A DNA stretch of 64,000 nucleotides. It comes from Streptomyces sp. XM4193. Lineage in GTDB: Bacteria; Actinomycetota; Actinomycetes; Streptomycetales; Streptomycetaceae. A program made the translations under genes and the position numbers. The notes under the pieces are model-generated. The model was not told the origin of the DNA and did not search any database. It was given only the letters and a program-made list of their open reading frames with translations. Each line of letters opens with the position of its first letter. Position 1 is the first letter of the stretch. The stretch spans positions 248,001 through 312,000 of the forward strand of contig NZ_JALLGK010000002.1 in assembly GCF_023072595.1 (NCBI RefSeq), read 5' to 3'. Positions 54,587 through 63,817 of this stretch are shown here, piece by piece.

Positions 54587-55192
54587 GTGTTCGACGCCGC
54601 CGTCTTCGGCTCACTCTTTCTGACGCTCTTCGTGATCATGGATCCGCCCGGCATCACGCCGATCTTCCTCGCGCTCTCCTCCGGGCGACCGGTGAAGGTG
54701 CAGCGGCGGATGGCCTGGCAGGCGGCTCTGGTCGCCTGCGGCGTCATCACGCTGTTCGGCCTCGTGGGCAAGCAGATCCTGGACTATCTCCATGTCTCGA
54801 TGCCCGCGCTGATGGTCGCCGGCGGGCTGCTGCTCCTGCTGGTCGCCCTGGACCTGCTGACCGGCAAGACCGACGAGCCGAAGCAGACCAAGGAGGTCAA
54901 CGCCGCGCTCGTACCGCTCGGCATGCCGCTGCTCGCCGGCCCCGGTGCGATCGTCGCGGTGATCCTCGCGGTGGAGAAGGCCGACGACCTGGCCGGCAAC
55001 GCGGCCGTGTGGTGCGCGATCGGCGCGATCCACCTGGTGCTGTGGCTGACGATGCGGTTCTCCCTGGCGATCGTGCGCGTGATCAAGGAGGGCGGCGTCG
55101 TACTGGTCACCCGGCTCTCCGGCATGCTGCTCTCGGCGATCGCGGTCCAGCAGATCGCCAACGGCGTCACCCAGTTCATCAGGGGCGGTTGA
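54587..55192 (+). CDS. MarC family (UPF0056) membrane protein
   Basis: A 201-residue protein with six helices: FGSLFLTLFVIMDPPGITPIF at the N-terminus with the MarC-specific D-P-P-G motif, then segments near 42-60, 66-88, 112-128, 138-156 and 176-194. MarC proteins were once thought drug-resistance factors but their role remains unclear. GTG at 54587 has GAGG upstream. It converges with the alpha/beta hydrolase gene. Confidence 0.9.
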   Translation: MFDAAVFGSLFLTLFVIMDPPGITPIFLALSSGRPVKVQRRMAWQAALVACGVITLFGLVGKQILDYLHVSMPALMVAGGLLLLLVALDLLTGKTDEPKQTKEVNAALVPLGMPLLAGPGAIVAVILAVEKADDLAGNAAVWCAIGAIHLVLWLTMRFSLAIVRVIKEGGVVLVTRLSGMLLSAIAVQQIANGVTQFIRGG

Positions 55193-55285
55193 TCCCGGCC
55201 GGCCCGGCGCTCGCGGCCCGTCCCGGCGTCCGTGCCCCGACAATGCCGCCCGGCCCCGCGACGGCGAGGACCGGGCGACGACGTG

Positions 55286-56131
55286 TCAGTGCTGCTGCCA
55301 GAAGGCGAGCAGCGCCTGTGCGGTGGCTGCGGGGTTCTCCACCGCCGGCGAGTGCTCCGCTCCCGGGATCAGCGAACGCCGTGCGCCGAGCCGGTGCGCC
55401 ATGTCGTCCATCAGCTCCACCGGCCACGCGTAGTCCCGTTCACCGGAGAGCACGTGGTACGGGAGGTCCAGCGCGGCAAGTTCGTCCACCCGGTCCGGCT
55501 CGGAGAGCAACTGCTCCGCGCCCGCGATCAGTTGGCGGGGGTCGGTGGCCATCCAGCGCCGCCGGAGGAAGTCCCGCACCGCCTGCGGGGTCTGCGCGTC
55601 CGCCGCCTCCGGCGGGTCCAGATCGCGCATCGCCTGCCAGATGGCGGCCATGTCCAGCACCGGGAGGGCCCCGAGCAGCAGCTTGAGCCGCTCCTGCTGC
55701 TGGTCACCGACGGAGGCCGGTCCGCTGCTCATCACCGTGAAGGAACGGAACGCCTTCGGCTCGGCGAGCACGGCGGCCCGGCAGATCAGTCCGCCGAGTG
55801 AGTGTCCGAGCAGATGCACCCCGCCGCCGAGCGCGTCGCACTGGGCCGACACATCCGCGGCCAACTCCGGCTGCGCGTACCCGGAAGCCTCCTGGGGGCC
55901 CGCACTTTCGTACTGGCCGCGGCCGTCGACCGCGACCACGCGGTACCCGGCCTCCGCCACCGGCGTCAGCAGCGTGATGAAGTCTTCCTTGCTGCCCGTG
56001 AAACCCGGTACGAGCAAAACCGTGCCCCGGGTGGGTTCGCCGGCCTCGTGGGCCGCGAACTCACCGCGGGGCGTACGGAGTTGTCGGGCGTGGGCGCCCT
56101 CGGGAAGCTCAAGCGTCGGCGGCTTACTCAT
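55286..56131 (-). CDS. Alpha/beta-fold hydrolase
   Basis: A 281-residue hydrolase with VLLVPGFTGSKEDF oxyanion loop, nucleophile Ser in HLLGHSLGG, acid near the LPYHVLSGERDYAWP segment and final histidine in GAEHSPAVE. There is no signal peptide. It is 18 nt downstream of the DEAD-box helicase stop on the same strand, so the two may be co-transcribed. Substrate is unknown; general serine hydrolase. Confidence 0.88.
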   Translation of the reverse strand: MSKPPTLELPEGAHARQLRTPRGEFAAHEAGEPTRGTVLLVPGFTGSKEDFITLLTPVAEAGYRVVAVDGRGQYESAGPQEASGYAQPELAADVSAQCDALGGGVHLLGHSLGGLICRAAVLAEPKAFRSFTVMSSGPASVGDQQQERLKLLLGALPVLDMAAIWQAMRDLDPPEAADAQTPQAVRDFLRRRWMATDPRQLIAGAEQLLSEPDRVDELAALDLPYHVLSGERDYAWPVELMDDMAHRLGARRSLIPGAEHSPAVENPAATAQALLAFWQQH

Positions 56132-56149
56132 GCCGCGACGCTACCCGCC

Positions 56150-57790
56150 TCAGCCTGCGGACTGCGTCCCGGCCTCGCCGCGGGTGCGACGACGGCGACG
56201 CCGCGGCTTGCGGGCACCGCCCTCACCCTCGGCGCGAGGTGCCTCGGCGCTCTGCTTGGCGGCCGGAGCGCTCTTGCTCTCCTCGCCCTGCGCACCGCTG
56301 ACGGGCTCGCCGTTGCGGGTGCGTCGGCGGGTGCGGGAGCGGGAGCGGCTGCGGGGCCGCTCGCTCTCCTTGGGCTGCGCGGCACCCTTGGCGCTGCGAC
56401 CGCGGCCCCTGCCGCCCGGCTCGCCGAGGTCTTCCAGCTCCTCCGCGGCGAGCCCGGCCCTGGTCCGCTCGGCGCGCGGCAGCACACCCTTCGTACCCTC
56501 CGGGATGCCCAGCTCCTCGTAGAGGTGCGGCGAGGTGGAGTAGGTCTCGGGCGGGTCGTTGTGGGTCAGGCCGAGCGCCTTGTTGATCAGCTGCCAGCGG
56601 GGGATGTCGTCCCAGTCGACGAGCGTGACCGCGGTGCCGGTCGCACCCGCGCGGCCGGTGCGGCCGATGCGGTGCAGATAGGTCTTCTCGTCGTCCGGCG
56701 TCTGGTAGTTGACGACGTGGGTGACGCCCTCGACGTCGATACCGCGCGCCGCCACGTCGGTGCACACCAGCACGTCGACCTTGCCGCTGCGGAACGCGCG
56801 CAGCGCCTGCTCCCGCGCGCCCTGGCCGAGGTCGCCGTGGACCGAGCCGGCCGCGAAGCCGCGGCGCGTCAGCTGCTCGGTCAGGTCGGCCGCGGTGCGC
56901 TTGGTGCGGGTGAAGACCATCACCAGACCGCGGTCCTTGGCCTGGAGGATGCGCGAGAGCATCTCCGGCTTGTCCATGTTGTGCGCGCGGAAGACGTGCT
57001 GCTTGGTCGCGGCCACGGTCGCGCCCTCGTCGTCCGGCGAGGTCGCACGGATGTGCGTGGGCTGCGACATGTAGCGCCGCGCCAGGGAGATGACCTGGCC
57101 GGGCATCGTCGCGGAGAACAGCATCGTCTGACGCTTGACCGGCAGCTTCTCGATGATCTTCTCGACGTCCGGCAGGAAGCCGAGGTCGAGCATCTCGTCG
57201 GCCTCGTCCAGCACCAGCCCGCGGATCTGGCTGAGGTCGAGCTTGCGCTGACCCGCCAGGTCGAGCAGGCGGCCGGGGGTGCCGACGACGATGTCGACGC
57301 CCTTGTTGAGTGCCTCGACCTGGGCCTCGTGCGGACGGCCGCCGATGATCGAGACGACGCGGACGTTGCGCACCTTGCCGGCGGTGAGCAGGTCGTTCAT
57401 GACCTGCTGGCACAGCTCGCGGGTCGGGACGACGACCAGCGCGTGCGGGGCGTTGCTCAGCTGCTCGGGCTGCGCCCGGCCCGCCTCGACGTCGGCGGGG
57501 ACGACGACGGACTCCAGCAGCGGCAGACCGAAACCGAGGGTCTTGCCCGTGCCGGTCTTCGCCTGGCCGATGACGTCCTTGCCCGCGAGGGCGACCGGAA
57601 GCGTCAGCTCCTGGATCGGGAAGGGAGTGGTGATGCCGACGGCTTCAAGGGCCTCGGCCGTCTCGGAGAGAATTCCGAGGGAGCGGAAAGTCGTGGTGGA
57701 CAGGATGCTTGCCTCTTCTGTGAGACGCGACACAAGTCGGCGAGGCGGGTCGTACCGCACCTGCGTGTTCGCCACGCGGCGCAGGACCAC
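56150..57790 (-). CDS. DEAD-box ATP-dependent RNA helicase (RhlE-like)
   Basis: A 546-residue RNA helicase: Q motif (FPIQELTLP), AKTGTGKT, PTRELCQQV, VLDEADEML, SAT, RTKRTAADL and HRIGRTGRAG are all present. A ~110-residue basic Arg-rich tail (RRRRRRTRGE) aids RNA binding. The annotated GTG at 57790 gives an N-terminal extension; the conserved part starts at STTTFRSLGIL, preceded in frame by a CTG at ~57703 with AAGAGG 8 nt upstream, a possible non-standard start. It resembles Rv3211 next to a ferritin-like gene, as here. Confidence 0.93.
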   Translation of the reverse strand: MVLRRVANTQVRYDPPRRLVSRLTEEASILSTTTFRSLGILSETAEALEAVGITTPFPIQELTLPVALAGKDVIGQAKTGTGKTLGFGLPLLESVVVPADVEAGRAQPEQLSNAPHALVVVPTRELCQQVMNDLLTAGKVRNVRVVSIIGGRPHEAQVEALNKGVDIVVGTPGRLLDLAGQRKLDLSQIRGLVLDEADEMLDLGFLPDVEKIIEKLPVKRQTMLFSATMPGQVISLARRYMSQPTHIRATSPDDEGATVAATKQHVFRAHNMDKPEMLSRILQAKDRGLVMVFTRTKRTAADLTEQLTRRGFAAGSVHGDLGQGAREQALRAFRSGKVDVLVCTDVAARGIDVEGVTHVVNYQTPDDEKTYLHRIGRTGRAGATGTAVTLVDWDDIPRWQLINKALGLTHNDPPETYSTSPHLYEELGIPEGTKGVLPRAERTRAGLAAEELEDLGEPGGRGRGRSAKGAAQPKESERPRSRSRSRTRRRTRNGEPVSGAQGEESKSAPAAKQSAEAPRAEGEGGARKPRRRRRRTRGEAGTQSAG

Positions 57791-58034
57791 TAGCTCTCGC
57801 TCAAGCGCTCATATCACGCGAGCGGTCCCTCGAAGGTGGGGAGGGCGGTCTGGTCGGAGCCGATCGTGCTACCGACCGGGCATCCGCGTTCATGCGCGAA
57901 CCCGCCGGTGATCGACGGGCTTATATCACTGTACCTCCAAATCGTGCAGGTGTACCGGGACGAATGGCTCACACCACCGCGCCGAGCCCCTCCCGAGTGC
58001 GGCCCTCGCCTCCTGCACCCCCGGCCGAGCGGGC

Positions 58035-58040
58035 TATTGT
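58035..58040 (+). promoter_or_regulatory. -10 box of leaderless ferritin-like gene
   Basis: TATTGT, 7 nt before the ATG at 58048. Confidence 0.5.
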
Positions 58041-58047
58041 GCCGGGC

Positions 58048-58776
58048 ATGGAGACGTCTGAGACCCCCGAGAAGGCCCCGACGGCCATCGCCTCGAAGAG
58101 CTGGGAGGAGGCCGCGGCCGACCCGCAGTACCGGGCCGCGGTGGTGGACCTCCTCGGCGTGCTCGCCTACGGCGAACTCGCCGCCTTCGAGCGGCTCGCC
58201 GAGGACGCGAAGCTGGCGCCGAACCTCGCCGACAAGGCCGAGCTCGTCGCCATGGCCTCGGCGGAGTTCCAGCACTTCGACGCGCTGAGCCGGCGACTGA
58301 CCCACATCGAGGAGGACCCGACGCACGCCATGGAGCCGTTCGTCGCCTCGCTCGACGAGTTCCACCGCCAGACCGCACCCTCCGACTGGCTGGAGGGCCT
58401 GATCAAGGCGTACGTGGGCGACTCCATCGCCTCGGACTTCTACCGCGAGGTGGCCGTGCGCCTGGACGCCGACACCAGCCGGCTCGTCCTGGACGTGCTC
58501 GACGACACCGGGCACTCGAACTTCGTGGTGGAGAAGGTGCGCGCCGCCATCGAGGCGGACCCGCGGGTGGGCGGCCGACTCGCGCTGTGGGCGCGACGGT
58601 TGATGGGCGAGGCTCTCTCCCAGGCCCAGCGGGTGGTGGCCGACCGGGACGCGCTGTCGACGATGCTCGTCGGCGGGGTCGCGGACGGCTTCGATCTGGC
58701 CGAGGTCGGTCGGATGTTCTCCCGGATCACCGAGGCGCACACCAAGCGAATGGCCGCGCTCGGGCTGGCCGCCTGA
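58048..58776 (+). CDS. Ferritin-like-fold protein
   Basis: A 242-residue mostly helical protein of the ferritin-like type found beside the RhlE-type helicase in actinobacteria (compare Rv3210c). Metal-ligand candidates are E-x-x-H style residues in AMASAEFQHFDAL and DDTGHSNFVVEKV (Glu and His spaced as in diiron four-helix bundles). A diiron oxidase such as a tRNA hydroxylase is one possibility. The leaderless -10 box fixes the ATG at 58048; an upstream in-frame ATG at 57892 has no support. It is divergent from the helicase gene. Confidence 0.8.
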   Translation: METSETPEKAPTAIASKSWEEAAADPQYRAAVVDLLGVLAYGELAAFERLAEDAKLAPNLADKAELVAMASAEFQHFDALSRRLTHIEEDPTHAMEPFVASLDEFHRQTAPSDWLEGLIKAYVGDSIASDFYREVAVRLDADTSRLVLDVLDDTGHSNFVVEKVRAAIEADPRVGGRLALWARRLMGEALSQAQRVVADRDALSTMLVGGVADGFDLAEVGRMFSRITEAHTKRMAALGLAA

Positions 58777-58937
58777 ACGATCCGGACGGCCCGTCGCTCT
58801 CCTCGCAGGACCGCTCGGGTCGCTGCCAGTCGAGGAGGCGACAGGGCCGTGCGCCAACCGGACAGCGGTGACGGAGAGTTCGGAGCGGCGGTCGTGACGC
58901 CACCCCGTGAGGCCCGCCGCGGGTGCGGGCCCGTGGG

Positions 58938-59234
58938 TCAGCGGGGTCTGCCGGCGGTCGCGAGCCGCGGGTCGGCAGGACCGGGCCGCGGCGCCCGTCC
59001 GTTGTCCATGAGCAGCGAGACGAGTACGGCCGCGACGGACGTCGCGATCAGCAGCGCCAGCAGCAGATGCCCCGAACCGAGCACGGCCCACGCGATCAGC
59101 CCGCCACCGGCGGCGGACGCCGGGCCGGTGGCCAGTACGAGCCGGTGGTCGGGGAAGCGCAGGGGCAGCCAGTGCAGTGCGGCCAGAGCGAGGACAAGTC
59201 CGAGGAGCGCGGAGCCGAACAGCTCTCCGAGCAT
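58938..59234 (-). CDS. Small membrane protein, 98 residues
   Basis: Three hydrophobic segments (GSALLGLVLALAALHWLPL, LATGPASAAGGGLIAWAVLG, LLLALLIATSVAAVLVSLLM) and a basic C-terminal tail. GGGAGG precedes the ATG at 59234 by 5 nt. No family is recognised; probably an integral membrane protein. It is transcribed in the same direction as the DUF3107 gene, which ends upstream with its own hairpin. Confidence 0.72.
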   Translation of the reverse strand: MLGELFGSALLGLVLALAALHWLPLRFPDHRLVLATGPASAAGGGLIAWAVLGSGHLLLALLIATSVAAVLVSLLMDNGRAPRPGPADPRLATAGRPR

Positions 59235-59320
59235 GTGAACCTCCCTGGTCGCGCGGCACCTCCGGTGGCCGCGGCGCGAATCCGGACGACTCGGTACTAC
59301 CCCGTCCGACCCATACGCGA

Positions 59321-59356
59321 AACGGCGGCCGGGAGCTTCAACTCCCGGCCGCCGTT
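59321..59356 (-). terminator. Terminator after the DUF3107 gene
   Basis: A perfect 15-bp stem (AACGGCGGCCGGGAG and complement) with a 6-nt loop; on the minus strand it follows the DUF3107 stop. Confidence 0.85.
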
Positions 59357-59500
59357 CACACCGGCCGCATGGCGTCCCGCACTTGCGTGTCGAGCGCCGT
59401 GGTGGGTCGGTCGCGCGCCTTCGCCCGCGGGTCGGTCAGAGGCGCTGCGCGGTGTGTGTGGCCTGCTGCTCCACACACCGCGGCGGGCGCACCCCGCGCC

Positions 59501-59728
59501 TCAGACCGCGCCGAAACCGACCTTGCGCGCCTTGGTCTCGCCGATGTCGACGTAGGCCAGGCGGTCCGCCGGGACGAGTACCTTGCGGCCGTTCTCGTCC
59601 TCCAGGGCGAGCAGACCGCTCTTGCCGGTGAGCGCGTCGGCGACCGCGCTCTCGATCTCCTCGGCGGTCTGCTTGCTCTCCAGGTTGAGCTCTCGGGGTG
59701 CGTGCTGCACGCCGATCTTGACCTCCAC
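59501..59728 (-). CDS. DUF3107 protein, 75 residues
   Basis: A small acidic protein characteristic of actinobacteria: MEVKIGVQHAPRELNLESKQ, then ADALTGKSGLLALEDENGRK and VPADRLAYVDIGE. A mycobacterial counterpart (Rv3208A, TB9.4) lies beside a TetR regulator, as here. No enzymatic motif. Start ATG at 59728; an upstream AGGGAC lies in the minus strand. Probably beta-rich and soluble; function unknown. Confidence 0.9.
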   Translation of the reverse strand: MEVKIGVQHAPRELNLESKQTAEEIESAVADALTGKSGLLALEDENGRKVLVPADRLAYVDIGETKARKVGFGAV

Positions 59729-59864
59729 GGCTAAGTCCCTCCGACCGTCAGTGGATGCGCGGTTGACCGCGCCGTACCTGGCCAGATTAGCCCGGCTCCG
59801 ACAGCGTGAAGCGCCCGGCCGCCACGCCGGCAGCGAACACGGACCGCTGCCGGCCGGTGTCGGG

Positions 59865-60530
59865 CTACGCCTCGGGCGGGGTCTGCGCGCCGTCGCTCTC
59901 CTCGGTGTCCTGGAGCGGGAATCCCGCGATGCCGCGCCAGGCCAGCGAGGAGATGAGCTCCGCTGCGGCGTTCCTGGGGATGGACTGGCCCGAGCCCAGC
60001 CAGTAGCGGGCGGTGATCTGGGCCATGCCCGTCAGCCCCATGGCCAGCAGCATCGACTGGTCGTAGGGGCGGTTGGTGTCCTCGGCGATGACCTCGCACA
60101 CGGCTTCGGCGCACTCGAGGCTGACCTTGTCCACCCGGTCCCGCACCGCGGGCTCGTTGGTCAGGTCGGACTCGAAGACGAGCCGGAACGCGCCGCCCTC
60201 GTGCTCGACGTAGGAGAAGTAGGCCTCCATCGTCGCCGCCACGCGCAGCTTGTTGTCCGAAGTGGAGCTCAGCGCGGTCCGCACGGACTGGATCAGCGCT
60301 TCGCAGTGCTGGTCGAGCAGCGCCATGTAGAGGTCGAGCTTGCCCGGGAAGTGCTGGTAGAGCACGGGCTTGCTGACGCCTGCCCGGTCGGCGATGTCGT
60401 CCATGGCCGCCGCGTGGTAGCCGTGCGCGACGAACACTTCCTGGGCCGCTCCCAGCAGCTGGTTGCGTCGGGCCCGGCGCGGCAGGCGCGTACCTCGTGG
60501 ACGTGCCTCCGCTTGCTCGATGGCGCTCAC
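59865..60530 (-). CDS. TetR family transcriptional regulator
   Basis: A 221-residue repressor. N-terminal helix-turn-helix: RRNQLLGAAQEVFVAHGYHAAAMDDIADRAGVSKPVLYQHFPGK. The C-terminal helical domain has a ligand pocket (YFSYVEHEGGAFRLVFES, MGLTGMAQITARYWLGSG). The GTG at 60530 has GGGAGG 5 nt upstream; a much longer frame to 61154 is not protein-like. It is oriented toward the DUF3107 gene. TetR repressors usually govern adjacent genes; candidates are its own gene and the neighbouring operons. The mycobacterial counterpart is Rv3208. Confidence 0.92.
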   Translation of the reverse strand: MSAIEQAEARPRGTRLPRRARRNQLLGAAQEVFVAHGYHAAAMDDIADRAGVSKPVLYQHFPGKLDLYMALLDQHCEALIQSVRTALSSTSDNKLRVAATMEAYFSYVEHEGGAFRLVFESDLTNEPAVRDRVDKVSLECAEAVCEVIAEDTNRPYDQSMLLAMGLTGMAQITARYWLGSGQSIPRNAAAELISSLAWRGIAGFPLQDTEESDGAQTPPEA

Positions 60531-60711
60531 GCCTGCCTCCCTGGTTCTGACCGCGCGCTGGTTCGCGCCGCGTCGGCCATCGTACGTTTCGGTAACCGGA
60601 CTGTGCGCGGCGTGGAGGAGGGAATTTTCCCGCTGACCTTGACGAACTGTGGTAAACGCACGGATTTGTCCGTTAACTCGTCGCTCACTGAGCGTGAGAT
60701 TCCGTTTCGGC

Positions 60712-60957
60712 TCAGCGGTATTCGTCGTCCTCGTCGGCGACCGTGCGCGCCTGTTCGGCGGCGTCCGCGGGGTCGGCCTCCCCGAGGGCCGGGCCAGAGG
60801 GCGGGGCCTCGCTCTCCTCCAGCATCTGCGCCCGGAGCTCCGCCGCGTCCGCCTCCGGGACCTCCGGGCCGGTGCTGCTGCCCGCCTGTCCGCCGCCGCG
60901 GTCGAAACCGCCCTCCGCATCCTCGAAGGTGTCGGGGTTGCCTGGGTCCACCGGCAT
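60712..60957 (-). CDS. Small acidic protein, 81 residues
   Basis: It begins MPVDPGNPDTFEDAEGGFDRG, then a Pro/Glu/Ala-rich stretch and ends EQARTVADEDDEYR; strongly acidic with no hydrophobic segment, so it is probably disordered. GGAGAGGAG precedes the ATG at 60957 by ~6 nt, a strong ribosome site, and codon use looks genuine. No family recognised. It lies between TetR and the alpha/beta hydrolase. Confidence 0.68.
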   Translation of the reverse strand: MPVDPGNPDTFEDAEGGFDRGGGQAGSSTGPEVPEADAAELRAQMLEESEAPPSGPALGEADPADAAEQARTVADEDDEYR

Positions 60958-61148
60958 GACGACTCCTCTCCTCGGAACCCTCGTCGAGTGCGAGGTCTCC
61001 CCTCGAGCGTATGACCTGTCGGCGCGGGCGGCCCCTGCGTCCGGATCACAGCTTCCGGGCTCCGGGCAAACGGGCGGCGCTCGGCCGCTTGTTGGGCGCC
61101 GGGGCGGGATGTGACCGCCGACACCCCCGAGCCAAAGTGATCGAGCCG

Positions 61149-61154
61149 TAACAT
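61149..61154 (+). promoter_or_regulatory. -10 box of leaderless alpha/beta hydrolase gene
   Basis: TAACAT, 6 nt before the ATG at 61161. Confidence 0.5.
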
Positions 61155-61160
61155 TGATCC

Positions 61161-62153
61161 ATGGATTCCACCGGTCTACCCGTCCCGACTGTCGAGACGG
61201 CCGCCGGGCTGCCGTCGCGCGGCGAGTCGAGACTGCGTGCCGGGGAGACCCGGCGCACCGTCCAACTGCCCGGCTGCACCATGGCCGTTCGCAGTCGCGA
61301 GAACGCCGACCGCACACTTCCCCCGGCGCTGTACGTGCACGGCCTGGGCGGCTCGTCGCAGAACTGGTCGGCGCTGATGGCCGAGTTGGCCGGCACGGTC
61401 GACGGCGAGGCGGTGGACCTGCCCGGCTTCGGCGACTCCCCGCCGCCCCAGGACGGCAACTACGGGCTCAGCGCGCATGCCAGAGCCGTCATCCGACATC
61501 TCGACGCCGCCGGGCGAGGTCCGGTCCACCTCTTCGGCAATTCGATGGGGGGCGCCGCGGCCACCAGGGTCGCAGCCCTGCGCCCCGATCTAGTCCGCAC
61601 TCTGACGCTGGTTTCGCCCGCGCTTCCGGAGCTGCGACCGCAGCGCAGCGCACTGCCCACCGCGCTGCTCGCCGTACCCGGTACGGTGCGGCTCTTCCGC
61701 AGGCTGACCGGCCACTGGTCACCGGCGGACCGCACCAGGGCGGTGCTCGGCCTCTGCTACGGAGATCCGAGCCGGGTCGCGTCCGAGGACTTCGAGGCGG
61801 CGGTGGAGGAGTACCAACGCAGGTTGCTTCTCCCGTACTTCTGGGATTCCCTTGCGGCGTCCGCCCGTGGAGTCGTCGACTCGTACACCCTGGGTGGGCA
61901 ACACGCCCTGTGGAGGCAGGCCGGACGGGTTCTGGCGCCTACTCTCCTGGTGTACGGGGGCCGCGACAAGCTGGTCGGCTTCCGTATGGCGCGCAAAGCG
62001 TGCAGGGTGTTCCGTGACTCGCGTCTGCTGGCACTGCCGGACGCGGGTCATGTCGCGATGATGGAGTACCCGGAGCTGGTGGCGGGAGCTTTCCGCCAGT
62101 TGATGGCCGATTCGGAACGGGCAGGAGTTGAGGCGACGCGTGGGACGCCATAG
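61161..62153 (+). CDS. Alpha/beta-fold hydrolase
   Basis: A 330-residue protein of the hydrolase/haloperoxidase type. HG motif YVHGLGGSSQNW, nucleophile Ser in FGNSMGG, acid at LVYGGRDKLVG and His in DAGHVAMMEYP. It overlaps the DUF3152 gene, whose GTG start is at 62140, so the two are co-translated. The N-terminal ~40 residues are a disordered extension. Substrate unknown. No signal peptide. Confidence 0.9.
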   Translation: MDSTGLPVPTVETAAGLPSRGESRLRAGETRRTVQLPGCTMAVRSRENADRTLPPALYVHGLGGSSQNWSALMAELAGTVDGEAVDLPGFGDSPPPQDGNYGLSAHARAVIRHLDAAGRGPVHLFGNSMGGAAATRVAALRPDLVRTLTLVSPALPELRPQRSALPTALLAVPGTVRLFRRLTGHWSPADRTRAVLGLCYGDPSRVASEDFEAAVEEYQRRLLLPYFWDSLAASARGVVDSYTLGGQHALWRQAGRVLAPTLLVYGGRDKLVGFRMARKACRVFRDSRLLALPDAGHVAMMEYPELVAGAFRQLMADSERAGVEATRGTP

Positions 62154-63585
62154 CCGCCCGCGTCGAGGTTTCGGTCGCACCCAGGAGATACCCCTGGTGA
62201 GCGAGGGCCCCGATCAGGTACCCGCGCCGCAGCAGGCCGCGGAGGGCAGGCCGCGCAGCGCACCGCAGGGGCAGGCCGGGGAGCGCTCGTTCGCGACGGG
62301 AGCCCCCGAGCGTTCCAGGTCCGCGTCCGACTCCTTCGACGGCTTCGATCCCCGCAGCCGTCCGGCGCGCGCGGGCCATCCCCAGCACCGGGAGGACGCG
62401 CCTCGTGCGGCTGGGCCCGCGGTGCCCTCGCAGCGTTCCGCCGGGCCCCGTCAGGACTACCTGGACGCGTTCGACCGCCGGCCCTTCGGGGACACCCCTG
62501 CCGGTGGCACGAGCGCTCTCGACGACGTCTTCGCAGCCGGCGCGCCCGTACGGCGGAGGAATCCGCACGGCTCCGGTCCTGCGTCCGCAGGGACGGGTCC
62601 GACCGCGGTGCCGCCGAGCGGCGCCACGTCCCGGGGCGCCGGGGACGCGCCCGAATTCCCGGGCATACCCGCGCAGTCCGAGGGCCCGCACGGCCCGCAC
62701 CGACCTCCCCGTCAGAGCCACACCGAGGAACCAGAGGAACCAGAGGTTTCCAGGAACGACTTCGCCAAGGGCCGCCGCGGCCGCACGGTGACCGGAATCG
62801 CCGCCGCGGCGATCACGACTGTGCTCACGGTGATAGTGGCCGGCCAGGTGGCCTCGGGCGACGACGACTCCCGGGGCCAGGCGGCCGGTGACGGTTCGGA
62901 CCGTCCCGCGGAGGACTCGGCCTCGCGCTCCGAGGGTCGGCCCACCCCCTCCGAGCCGGCGCCGAGCGCCACTCCGAGCCCGGTCGGCTACGAGCAGCAG
63001 ATGGCCGCACTGCTGCCGATGAAGCCCGACCACGAGGGCAGCGGCGAGTTCACCGCGATCGCGGGCGGCAACAAGGGCCCGGGCGTCGGCACCAAGTTCA
63101 GGTACCGGGTCGATGTGGAGAAGGGGCTCGGGCTGGACGGGAAGCTGCTCGCCCGCGCCGTGCACACCACCCTCAACGACGACCGGAGTTGGGCCAACGG
63201 GGGCGAGCGGGATTTCGAGCGCGTCTCCTCCGGGAAGGCGGACTTCGTGGTGACGCTGGCGAGCCCCGGCACCACCGCGGTGTGGTGTGCGAAGTCCGGT
63301 CTGGACACCACCGAGGACAACGTCTCCTGCGACTCCGCGGCGACCGACCGGATCATGATCAACGCCTACCGCTGGGCTCGCGGGGCCAAGACCTTCGGCG
63401 ACAGCCGGATGTTCGCGTACCGGCAGATGCTGATCAACCACGAGGTCGGCCACCGGCTCGGCTTCAACCACGTCGGCTGCTCCAAGGAGGGCGCGCTGGC
63501 GCCCGTGATGATGCAGCAGACCAAGTACCTGTCGACCGACGGGCGCACGTGCCGGCCCAACGCCTGGCCGCACCCGGACGCGTAA
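62140..63585 (+). CDS. DUF3152 secreted zinc metalloprotease-like protein
   Basis: A 481-residue protein: basic N-terminus (GRHSRPRRG), ~200 disordered Pro/Arg/Ser-rich residues, one helix (~215-232, VTGIAAAAITTVLTVIVAG) and an external zincin domain. The metzincin-like motif is HEVGHRLGFNH, with three His ligands and catalytic Glu, followed by a cysteine, as in mycobacterial Rv3207c. The GTG at 62140 matches the usual GRHSR start; the GTG at 62197 (AGGAG upstream) is an alternative. Likely a cell-surface protease. Confidence 0.88.
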   Translation: MGRHSRPRRGFGRTQEIPLVSEGPDQVPAPQQAAEGRPRSAPQGQAGERSFATGAPERSRSASDSFDGFDPRSRPARAGHPQHREDAPRAAGPAVPSQRSAGPRQDYLDAFDRRPFGDTPAGGTSALDDVFAAGAPVRRRNPHGSGPASAGTGPTAVPPSGATSRGAGDAPEFPGIPAQSEGPHGPHRPPRQSHTEEPEEPEVSRNDFAKGRRGRTVTGIAAAAITTVLTVIVAGQVASGDDDSRGQAAGDGSDRPAEDSASRSEGRPTPSEPAPSATPSPVGYEQQMAALLPMKPDHEGSGEFTAIAGGNKGPGVGTKFRYRVDVEKGLGLDGKLLARAVHTTLNDDRSWANGGERDFERVSSGKADFVVTLASPGTTAVWCAKSGLDTTEDNVSCDSAATDRIMINAYRWARGAKTFGDSRMFAYRQMLINHEVGHRLGFNHVGCSKEGALAPVMMQQTKYLSTDGRTCRPNAWPHPDA

Positions 63586-63598
63586 CCGGGAGTCGGGC

Positions 63599-63662
63599 CG
63601 CGGACGGTGCGCGGCGGGGAGTGCCGCCGTACACCGGCGGGCGGTTCCGCCGAACGTCCGCG
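63599..63662 (+). terminator. Branched hairpin after the DUF3152 gene
   Basis: An outer 8-bp stem (CGCGGACG and complement) encloses at least one inner hairpin (GGCGG-N6-CCGCC). It is shortly after the stop; loop complexity makes it uncertain. Confidence 0.4.
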
Positions 63663-63817
63663 CCGGTGAATAGTCACGCTTGTTCACCCCTTCCAGTGGT
63701 GCGGCGGACAACCGTCCAGCATCGCCCCGCACAGCGCGCATAGCGTCGTCCCGCAACGCCACCCGGGCGACTCGTCCGGACGCGGCCGGTCTCGAAGAAA
63801 GATTCGGGGGTACGTCC

